This document shows, piece by piece, positions 17,501 through 21,585 of a stretch of 23,338 bases of DNA. The translations under genes were made by a program, and so were the position numbers. Within the stretch, counting starts at the first letter, position 1, and the number at the start of each line of letters is the position of its first letter. The notes beneath the pieces are model-generated. The model searched no databases and was not told the DNA's origin. It was given only the letters and a program-made list of their open reading frames with translations. Origin of the DNA: Bacteroidota bacterium (GTDB lineage: Bacteria > Bacteroidota > Bacteroidia > Chitinophagales > Chitinophagaceae); assembly GCA_023391015.1 (NCBI GenBank), contig JAEWBT010000127.1, forward strand, positions 1 through 23,338, read 5' to 3'.

Positions 17501-18147
17501 GGCGGCGTACAGCCGGCAACCAGATTGTAATTAAACCCAGCTGTTGGCTTTTGTTGTAACTTAATATAGGCACTCCGCGTAGCAGAATTCTCGCAACCTG
17601 CCGCATTCCGCACCAAAACGGAAACCGTATAATTTCCGGGTGTGGTATAAGTATAATTCGGATTGGCTACCGTACTGGTTCCGCCATTGCCAAAGTCCCA
17701 TACATAGGTATAGGTTCCGGGCGGCGTTACGCTCGAAGTAAAAGCAACCGTCTTAGGCGCACAACCCGCAGTATCAGAAGCCGTAAACGTAATATTCGGC
17801 TTTGACGATACTGTGATGTAGTTGGTTTTAGTAATCGAATCGCTTCCGGTGCTGTTCGAGACTTTCAGCTTCACGGTATACGTTCCGGCTGTCAGATACA
17901 GCGCAGACGCGTTCTGATTCGTTGAAGTAGCGCCGTTCCCAAAATCCCATTTCCAACTCGTGGCCCCACCCGTGGAGGCATCCGTAAAATTCACTACAAG
18001 CGGCTCACAACCGGTGGTTATGTTAGCCGTAAAATTGGCCGTCAACTGTGCCTGGGCGCTGAAAGCGCCCAACAGCACCACTGCCAAAGTCAAAGCCCAG
18101 TTAGAAAACAGTCTGCGTGAGTTTGTAAAGTTCTCAGCCATACTCAT
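11251..18147 (-). CDS. Giant PKD/Ig-repeat protein with gliding-motility-type (T9SS type B) C-terminal domain
   Basis: A roughly 2298-residue secreted protein. The start is placed at the ATG at 18147 (MSMAENF); 18141 is an alternative, and the open frame also reaches a GTG at 18159. The signal peptide 'WALTLAVVLLGAFSAQAQ' is followed by 14 PKD domains by eye (about residues 36-1190), each with a 'WDFGDGT'-like core and 'Y...GTYTVKL' end. Then come 13 Ig-like repeats (about 1190-2195), most opening 'ICxG.S..L.ASG' with a 'Y.W.P.TGLS' core. The last ~95 residues, from 'VFMPNTFTPNGDGVNDRF' to 'GDVSIIR', form the CHU_C/TIGR04131-type domain that targets proteins to type IX secretion. The partner PorP/SprF gene follows. 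An adhesin or gliding/attachment role in the SprB manner is likely; the ligand is unknown. There is not one exact TTTCCGGAAA in this gene, unlike its neighbours. Confidence 0.95.
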   Translation of the reverse strand: MSMAENFTNSRRLFSNWALTLAVVLLGAFSAQAQLTANFTANITTGCEPLVVNFTDASTGGATSWKWDFGNGATSTNQNASALYLTAGTYTVKLKVSNSTGSDSITKTNYITVSSKPNITFTASDTAGCAPKTVAFTSSVTPPGTYTYVWDFGNGGTSTVANPNYTYTTPGNYTVSVLVRNAAGCENSATRSAYIKLQQKPTAGFNYNLVAGCTPPVTVNFTSTSTTPSGTLTYSWDFGDGTTGTGAPASHAYTATGTYNVRLIVNNGTCVDTFTRAVVVNTNGTTPGFTASPNPACVNTPITFTNTSTPAPTSVNWDFGDNTSSTQANPTKMYSTAGSYTVTLTTVRGACTTTTTRVVQVSAFPTASFTASQTASCTRPLAVNFTSTSTGGTTYSWDFGDGTAPGSGATTSHSYVNNGTFPVTLTVSNAAGCAVTSAPTAIRVGSAIITVNVSNSTCVNESVRFSASVNPNQTGTTYNWDFGDGTILNNQASNVINHTYLTAGTFNFQATATLPSGCTATFSRTVVVSPRIGSDFTATPLPACVDNPVTFSAANAGATSYNWNFGNGSATATQKDTTNTYTSPGNYTVRLVVNNNGCLDTTSKSNYVSVSGPKAQFNNAPQSCANIRVQNFTNSSLRATSYLWSFGDGGTSTLQDPSHTYAAYGTYTVQLRAISSGCTSTISKVIYLINTDPAFTVSPTTACRNDSVTFTLTNAAGIQSVRWLYGNGDSSGSVAPGVIRYPYPATGSYTVTAIITDSFGCTKTFTRPVTVRGVTADFSASPLPPCAPGSTTFTDLSSSPGSAIASRTWYFGDGSAPVTTTTSTTAHTYSALGNYSVKLVVTDGFGCRDSITKPSYIQPANPVATFTVPNRTRCVGEFIQFTNTSTNSVSYLWKFGDGTTDTATNPSKAYSAPGTYTVQLVAKAAGGCKDSNITAVNITILPNAAQFTMSDSVASCPPLAVQLTASPSTPSGTIFNWSFGNGATSTVRNPTVVYTYPGVYTVKLVATTPTGCVDSFTRTVRVYGPTANLTYTPTGGCIPLTVNFAVSAQDATSVYYDFGDGANDSTTAANSTRVHTYTSAGIYVPKLVLGSLTGCRVAVIGPDTIRVGSLKAGFTQSPNSTNVCARQPIQFTDTSISTAGPVTTWSWNFGDGTTDNVANPVKAFTTAGTYRVLLTVTAGNCTDTVSRVFTVRPSPTVTVTGGGTICTGTSTQLVASGANTYVWTPTTGLSCTTCNNPTASPTTLTNYIVVGTNTVGCKDSVQVQVDVQPKPTVVVSPNVAICSGKSTQLTASGATAYVWSPATGLSNPNIANPVASPTATTTYQVIGSYGSGSCADTATVTVTVNPSPAVTANNDTTICSGKSVQLVASGASTFSWTPTTGLSNPNIANPIATPLVTTTYIVTGTNNPGGCTDTETVVITVLPSPVIDAGLNKGLCQGETYTIPNVGTADSYNWTPATDLSCANCASPTVTASTTPGTQRYFVTGTNLNGCSSTDSVDITSFAPVTVVASNDTTVCSGASFTLSATGTNVATYQWTPTTGLTNPNTATPTANLTDTTTFYVVGISADGCSDTDSVVVNVLPSPEVIVSNNLNLCLGSSTQLSATSSTPGVTFAWTPTFGLSNPNIPNPVASPTTQTDYKVVGTAPNGCTDTATIAIYILPTPTVTASASQNNVCAGQTITLTASGADFYSWDPAIGLTCATCPTTAALVNATRTYRVVGATNGCTDTVDIPVTVNPLPVVTVQPDTATICAGQSITLVASGAASYSWSPATGLSTTSRDTTVATPMVNTIYQVTGRTADGCTATARSVIIVNPVANVTATADDTTICEGSSTILHAAGALNYSWYPAAGLSCTNCANPVANPVISTTYRVIGSGVSLCDDTAYIKITVTPKPDLTVTPAFATICAGDSVALSATSSEAGIFSWSPAAGLSCTSCMDPVARPTTSTTYTVKLTAGTGCTVEKQVPITVKALPKVSAGPDTAICAGVPTQLSASGANTYVWSPANGLSCTACKEPYVTIYDSASYVVTGTDIYGCVNSDTLNLTVVPHDSTTITRDTTLCIGSAIRLQVTGGTSYLWTPATGLSNPRVANPLASPSQTTTYRVAVANAVCYVDTLSVTITVVPLPVVNAGGDVNVATGSSVTLSGTVPSDVTKYYWTPVDFLSCNDCLNPVATPRNTITYTLHGISNYGCEGTDEVTLFTKCSSSQVFMPNTFTPNGDGVNDRFYPRGTGLKTITSLRIFSRWGEMVYEAQNINLNDEYAGWDGTFKSTPLKPDTYVWMLEGLCETGDPISMKGDVSIIR
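11556..14570 (-). repeat. Thirteen tandem Ig-like repeats (about 77 residues each)
   Basis: This stretch of the giant gene encodes 13 diverged repeats with the pattern 'ICxGxSxxLxASGAxxYxWxPATGLS...NPxAxPxxTTTYxVxGT'. Two loop types occur after 'GLS'. Seven repeats have a CxxC loop (CTTC, CANC, CATC, CTNC, CTSC, CTAC, CNDC) and most others a 'NPNIANP' loop. The repeats have diverged enough at DNA level that recent duplication is not evident by eye. Limits are approximate. Confidence 0.85.
14571..18060 (-). repeat. Fourteen tandem PKD domains
   Basis: The N-terminal half of the giant protein has 14 PKD domains of about 80-90 residues, counted by their 'W.FG(D/N)G' cores. One core deviates to 'WLYGNGDSSG' and one to 'YYDFGDGAND'. 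PKD folds act as rigid beta-sandwich spacers in surface proteins. Limits are approximate. Confidence 0.85.
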
Positions 18148-18186
18148 CAAGAGGTTCACGAAAAAAGTGACTTAAAAAATTGCTTA

Positions 18187-18194
18187 CAAAGTAA
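18187..18194 (-). promoter_or_regulatory. Candidate -7 box (TTACTTTG) for the giant adhesin/PorP operon
   Basis: On the minus strand TTACTTTG has one mismatch to TAnnTTTG and would give a leader of about 33 nt before the ATG at 18147. It lies in an AT-rich 134-bp spacer after pdxJ, which suggests the adhesin operon is transcribed independently. No -33 TTG sits at the standard distance. Confidence 0.4.
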
Positions 18195-18281
18195 CCACTT
18201 TAACTTAACATTCCATTGATGACAACAAATTAATTATTCGTTAATCAGAATTTCCTTAGCTGGAATGCCACTTCACTGCCC

Positions 18282-18998
18282 CTACCGCAGCCGCGCTTTG
18301 TACATCCGGACGGTATTCTCCAACCCATAGTACAAGGCATCGCTCATCAGCGCATGACCGATCGAAACCTCTAGTAATTGAGGAATTTTCCGGAAAAAAT
18401 AACCCAGATTCTCCAGGTCCAGGTCATGGCCGGCATTCAGGCCCAACCCCACTTCTGCCGCCCGCGCTGCCGCCGCCACATACGGCGCAATCGCTTTTTC
18501 CGGGTTTTGCAGATACCCCTTCGCATACGCCTCCGTATAAAGCTCTACCCGATCCGCCCCCACTTCCGCCGCACCGGAAACCATGTCCACATCCGGATCC
18601 ACAAATACCGAAACCCGGATGCCTTTTTTCCGGAAAACGGGAATGATTTCCTTTAAAAAACCAGCCTCGCCAATCGTATCCCAGCCATGATTGGAAGTCA
18701 ATTGCCCCGTCGCATCGGGCACCAGCGTTACCTGCGCCGGGCGCGTTTCCAACACCAGCTCCACAAATTTTGCCTCCTTCGGGTTGCCTTCAATGTTAAA
18801 CTCGGTTTGCAGCACGGGCGCCAGCGCCCGCACATCGGCATAGCGGATGTGGCGCTCGTCGGGGCGGGGATGCACCGTAATGCCGTCAGCACCAAAGGTT
18901 TCAATATTGCGGGCCGCCCCGATCAAATCCGGGTTGTTGCCGCCCCGGCTGTTGCGCAGGGTAGCAATCTTGTTGATATTTACAGAAAGACGCGTCAT
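18282..18998 (-). CDS. pdxJ: Pyridoxine 5'-phosphate synthase
   Basis: PdxJ closes the pyridoxine 5'-phosphate ring from 1-deoxyxylulose 5-phosphate and 3-amino-2-oxopropyl phosphate in the DXP-dependent vitamin B6 pathway. The 238-residue length is normal for the family. The start 'MTRLSVNINKIATLRNSRGG' and the phosphate/active-site stretch 'GADGITVHPRPDERHIR' (His43, His50) are as in characterised enzymes, as are Glu70 in 'FNIEGNP' and the catalytic His191 in 'GLNAGHDLDL'. 'EVSIGHALMSDALYYGLE' is the conserved C-terminal phosphate-binding segment. It is divergent from the isoaspartyl peptidase gene and lies upstream of the giant adhesin gene on the same strand without obvious functional link. 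Confidence 0.97.
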   Translation of the reverse strand: MTRLSVNINKIATLRNSRGGNNPDLIGAARNIETFGADGITVHPRPDERHIRYADVRALAPVLQTEFNIEGNPKEAKFVELVLETRPAQVTLVPDATGQLTSNHGWDTIGEAGFLKEIIPVFRKKGIRVSVFVDPDVDMVSGAAEVGADRVELYTEAYAKGYLQNPEKAIAPYVAAAARAAEVGLGLNAGHDLDLENLGYFFRKIPQLLEVSIGHALMSDALYYGLENTVRMYKARLR

Positions 18999-19028
18999 TT
19001 CTAAAAAAGCTTTTTTAAAAAGGCCACC

Positions 19029-19036
19029 GCAAAATT
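19029..19036 (-). promoter_or_regulatory. Candidate -7 box (CAATTTTG) for pdxJ
   Basis: The minus-strand CAATTTTG has one mismatch to TAnnTTTG, 30 nt before the pdxJ ATG. A TTG lies about 15 nt further upstream, a little closer than the usual spacing. Confidence 0.35.
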
Positions 19037-19109
19037 GCCTTTAATTCTGCCGCAACCGGCATTCTTTTTCTACCTTCCCCAACTCCATCCTTTTTCCCTC
19101 CAATACCCT

Positions 19110-20033
19110 ATGATTTCCATTGCCCTCCACGGCGGTGCCGGCACCATCCCCCAAGGCTCGCTTTCGCCCGATCAGGAAGCCCAATACCGCGCTGCCCTCC
19201 GCCAGGCCCGCGATGCCGGTTATGCCATTCTCCAAAGCGGCGGCCCGGCCCTCGACGCCGTTATCGCCGCCGTTACGGTGCTGGAAGACTGCCCCCTCTT
19301 CAACGCCGGGCGCGGCGCGGTCTTCAACCACGAAGGCACCCACGAAATGGACGCTTCGGTGATGAGCGGCAAAGCGCGGGAAACAGGCGCGGTGTGCGGC
19401 GTTTCGGGCGTAAAAAATCCCGTACAGCTCGCCCGTCTGGTGATGGAAAAATCCGAACACGTGCTGCTTTCCGGAAAAGGTGCCGAAGCCTTTGGCCGGT
19501 TCCAACGCGTGGCCTTCGAACCGGAAAGTTATTTCTACAATGCCCTGCGCTACCAGCAATGGCAGGAAGCCGTGGCCGCCGACCGCGTGCAGCTCGATCA
19601 TACCGCTGCCGGCGGCAAAAAAATGGGCACTGTGGGCTGCGTGGCGCTGGATAGTTCCGGAAATCTGGCCGCTGCCACCTCCACCGGCGGACTCACCAAC
19701 AAGCGCTGGGGCCGCATCGGCGACACGCCCATCATCGGGGCCGGCACCTGGGCCGACAATGCTACCTGCGCCGTTTCCTGCACCGGCACGGGCGAGTATT
19801 TTATCCGCGCCGTGGTGGGCCACGAGGTTCATGCGCTGATGGCCTATAAAAGCCTATCGCTTCAGGAAGCCTGCGAGGAAGTAGTGAACGGACAGCTCGT
19901 GAAATCCGGTGGCGAAGGCGGCCTGGTGGCGGTGGATAAGGATGGAAATATCTCGCTTTCGTTCAACTCCGAAGGCATGTACCGCGCCTGGAAAAACGAG
20001 GCGGGCGAGGGCGTGAAGATTTACCGGGATTAA
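19110..20033 (+). CDS. iaaA: Isoaspartyl peptidase / plant-type L-asparaginase
   Basis: An N-terminal-nucleophile hydrolase that cleaves beta-aspartyl (isoaspartyl) dipeptides and asparagine. At 307 residues it matches the family's usual precursor size. The motifs 'IALHGGAGTIP', 'LDAVIAAVTVLEDCPLFNAGRGAVF' and 'EMDASVMSG' lead to the autoprocessing site 'KKMGTVGCVALD', in which Thr174 should become the nucleophile after cleavage at Gly173. 'AAATSTGGLTNKRWGRIGDTPIIGAGTWAD' provides substrate-binding residues. The start chosen is ATG 19110; the frame also opens at a TTG at 19035, which adds 25 unrelated residues. In this locus the enzyme can split the beta-Asp-Arg dipeptides released by cyanophycinase, the last step of cyanophycin recovery. 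TACCTTCC at 19071 is a weak -7 candidate. Confidence 0.93.
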   Translation: MISIALHGGAGTIPQGSLSPDQEAQYRAALRQARDAGYAILQSGGPALDAVIAAVTVLEDCPLFNAGRGAVFNHEGTHEMDASVMSGKARETGAVCGVSGVKNPVQLARLVMEKSEHVLLSGKGAEAFGRFQRVAFEPESYFYNALRYQQWQEAVAADRVQLDHTAAGGKKMGTVGCVALDSSGNLAAATSTGGLTNKRWGRIGDTPIIGAGTWADNATCAVSCTGTGEYFIRAVVGHEVHALMAYKSLSLQEACEEVVNGQLVKSGGEGGLVAVDKDGNISLSFNSEGMYRAWKNEAGEGVKIYRD

Positions 20034-20102
20034 AAACGGCAGGCGCTGCATCTACACCATCCCCTCTTCCTGAAACAAGCGGTTAAGACCGGTCCTTTCC
20101 AG

Positions 20103-20140
20103 AGAGTAAAAGTCTTTTTTTAAGAGTAAAAGTCTTTTTT
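20103..20140 (+). repeat. 18-bp direct repeat (AGAGTAAAAGTCTTTTTT) x2, 20-bp period
   Basis: Identical 18-mers occur at 20103-20120 and 20123-20140, separated by TA. Each ends in six T. The unit is not strongly palindromic, so a standard terminator is unlikely, although the T-runs lie 70-107 nt downstream of the isoaspartyl peptidase stop. Confidence 0.8.
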
Positions 20141-20226
20141 AGAAACAGAAAGCACACCAAAAGAACCGGCTCCTTTTCGTTTTTCCCCTTTTACCTCTTT
20201 CATCGCCCCGGCTTAGATGCTTTTCG

Positions 20227-20316
20227 AGAGGTGAACCTCTGGAAAAGCGAGGTCTTAACCTAAAAACAAGAGGTCCACCTCTCTTTTGGAGAGGTGGACC
20301 CTTCGAAAAGAGAGGT
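20227..20316. repeat. Five GAGGT motifs at an exact 21-bp period, embedded in AGAGGTnnACCTCT dyads
   Basis: GAGGT begins at 20228, 20249, 20270, 20291 and 20312, each step exactly 21 bp. Copies 1 and 3 are complete dyads, AGAGGTGAACCTCT (20227-20240) and AGAGGTCCACCTCT (20269-20282). Copy 4 is nearly complete and copies 2 and 5 are degenerate. Units 1 and 4 also share an AAAAG 14 bp after the GAGGT start. A 12-bp perfect stem (20272-20283 with 20289-20300, loop TTTTG) forms from copies 3 and 4. One plus-strand frame is open through the array (20143-20349) and would encode RGEPLEK-like heptads, but has no start codon. Confidence 0.8.
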
Positions 20317-20521
20317 CGCAGGGGTACGCAGACAGGGCATTCTTTCTAAAAAACAGGCTGTCGGCAGCTTCTACAGGGTTGACCGTACAAAATGCTCAAA
20401 AGTGAAGGCCTGCAAAGCAAAACGGAAAGAGAAACCGGCCCGGCTCCGGCTGTTTTGAGTTTTAGCCCGTTCAAAAAGGCAGCCCGCAGTCGGACGATTT
20501 CTCCCGGCTGGAAGGAAAAAA

Positions 20522-20551
20522 GAAAAAGTCCCGCCTTCACGGGACTTTTTC
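20522..20551. terminator. Bidirectional intrinsic terminator downstream of cyanophycinase
   Basis: GAAAAAGTCCCG (20522-20533) pairs perfectly with CGGGACTTTTTC (20540-20551) around a CCTTCA loop. A-rich and T-rich flanks allow termination on both strands. It lies 27 nt beyond the cyanophycinase stop. Confidence 0.85.
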
Positions 20552-20577
20552 GTTGCTTTTGAGCGTGTTTCCCACGC

Positions 20578-21474
20578 CTATACGCTGCCCATCACTGGCG
20601 GCATCCGCGGGCTTTCGCTGCGCATGGGCATAAATTCCCGCAGTTCCAGGTCATAGCCGTTGCCGGATTCGAGGATGTGCACTTTAATATTTTCCACCGA
20701 AATCGGCGATCCAAATTCAATATCGGCAATGTTGTTGTGGCCAATGGCCCGGCCATCGAGAATAATGACCGCACCGGAACCCACACACTCCAGTTGGGTG
20801 CCTTCCCGCACAATCACCGCCGTGTCTTCTCCCAGGCCAATACCAATCGCGCCGGGGTTAGCCGAAACGGCCTGCGCCAGGCGCAGAAAGCGGCCCCGCT
20901 TGTCGAAATGAGAGTCAATGATAACGCCCTGCATCAGGCCAAGGCCGGTGGTGATTTTGACTTCGCCTTTCAGGTGGGCATCGGCGGCATTGCCCTCATA
21001 AATCATGGTGTTGCTCATCGCCATCGCACCCGCCGAGGTGCCGGAAATCACAAAGCCTTCTTCGTTTTGATAGCGGTCGAGCAGGATGTCGAGGGCTTCC
21101 GTTCCCCCAAAAATCGAGGACAGGCGCAGTTGGTTGCCGCCGGAAAACATAAAGCCGTCGCAGCTTTTGATACGCTCCACCACACCCGCCTGCTGCACGT
21201 CTTCGCGATTGCGAATGTCCAGAATCCCTACGTTGTGGTAGCCAAATTTGGCAAATGCGCTGATGTAGTTTTCGCCTACTTCTTCCGGTATCTGTGAGGC
21301 AGTGGTGGCAACTTCAATCCGGCTTTCGGGGTCGCCGATCAGCTTGGCAACTGTTTTGAGTATCGCCAGTTCAAAGAAGTTCAGGTTGTTGCGGCGGATA
21401 ATCCCCTGTTCCAGGTCCGTGCCCTTGTCTTCTGCCCCGCCAATGCTCACGAGGATGCCTTTTGGAATCTGCAT
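20578..21474 (-). CDS. cphB: Cyanophycinase
   Basis: CphB is a serine-type exopeptidase (family S51) that degrades cyanophycin to beta-Asp-Arg dipeptides. The 298-residue protein opens 'IPKGILVSIGGAEDKG', has the nucleophile Ser147 in 'VISGTSAGAMAMS', the substrate-pocket motif 'MFSGGNQLRLS' (Gln115) and His189 in 'GVIIDSHFDKRGRFLRL', all as in cytosolic cyanophycinases. No signal peptide is seen, so it should act on intracellular granules. It is divergently transcribed from cyanophycin synthetase across a 111-bp spacer, with its own TACTTTTG box, and converges on the isoaspartyl peptidase gene that would process its product. Confidence 0.96.
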   Translation of the reverse strand: MQIPKGILVSIGGAEDKGTDLEQGIIRRNNLNFFELAILKTVAKLIGDPESRIEVATTASQIPEEVGENYISAFAKFGYHNVGILDIRNREDVQQAGVVERIKSCDGFMFSGGNQLRLSSIFGGTEALDILLDRYQNEEGFVISGTSAGAMAMSNTMIYEGNAADAHLKGEVKITTGLGLMQGVIIDSHFDKRGRFLRLAQAVSANPGAIGIGLGEDTAVIVREGTQLECVGSGAVIILDGRAIGHNNIADIEFGSPISVENIKVHILESGNGYDLELREFMPMRSESPRMPPVMGSV

Positions 21475-21497
21475 AAACCGTTTTTTGGTATAAGATG

Positions 21498-21505
21498 CAA
21501 AAGTA
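21498..21505 (-). promoter_or_regulatory. -7 box TACTTTTG for cyanophycinase
   Basis: An exact TAnnTTTG match on the minus strand, 23 nt before the cphB ATG at 21474. It forms one arm of a 9-bp inverted repeat with the opposing cphA -7 box. Confidence 0.6.
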
Positions 21506-21509
21506 CATT

Positions 21510-21540
21510 TTGCTGCTTGTGAAGGAAGCTGTACTTTTTG
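21510..21540 (+). promoter_or_regulatory. Promoter (TTG-N19-TACTTTTTG) for cyanophycin synthetase
   Basis: TTG at 21510-21512 is followed after exactly 19 nt by TACTTTTTG (21532-21540), the expected Bacteroidota -33/-7 layout apart from one extra T in the -7 box. The leader before the ATG at 21586 would be about 38 nt. This is the best-formed promoter in the window. Confidence 0.65.
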
Positions 21541-21585
21541 AGCCGCAAATCTGCCCTATTTTCCCGATTATTTAACGTTCAATTT

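Larger units (their letters stand above)
20034..20577. other. 544-bp convergent intergenic region with repeats but no credible gene
   Basis: The gap between the isoaspartyl peptidase and cyanophycinase genes has no ORF with coding character. Left to right it holds an 18-bp direct repeat (20103-20140), a 21-bp-period motif array (20227-20316) containing a 12-bp hairpin (20272-20300), about 170 bp with nothing recognised (20350-20521), and a terminator hairpin (20522-20551). Confidence 0.8.

Noticed and set aside
18148..18281. Possible small RNA or tRNA in the AT-rich spacer after pdxJ
   Set aside because: No cloverleaf or strong stem was seen; only a weak ATTAA/TTAAT symmetry and a promoter-like box are present.
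19035..19109. TTG-started 25-residue extension of the isoaspartyl peptidase
   Set aside because: The family begins directly with the IALHGGAG segment that follows ATG 19110, and the extension is unrelated hydrophobic sequence.
20227..20316. CRISPR-like array
   Set aside because: The period is only 21 bp, there is no conserved repeat of 24-40 bp with unique spacers, and no cas gene is nearby.
20346..20540. Small minus-strand frame in the convergent gap
   Set aside because: It would start at a GTG inside the terminator hairpin and has no recognisable content; non-coding is more likely.
20392..20562. 56-codon plus-strand frame in the same gap
   Set aside because: It runs straight through the terminator stem, has a basic low-complexity composition and no visible promoter.
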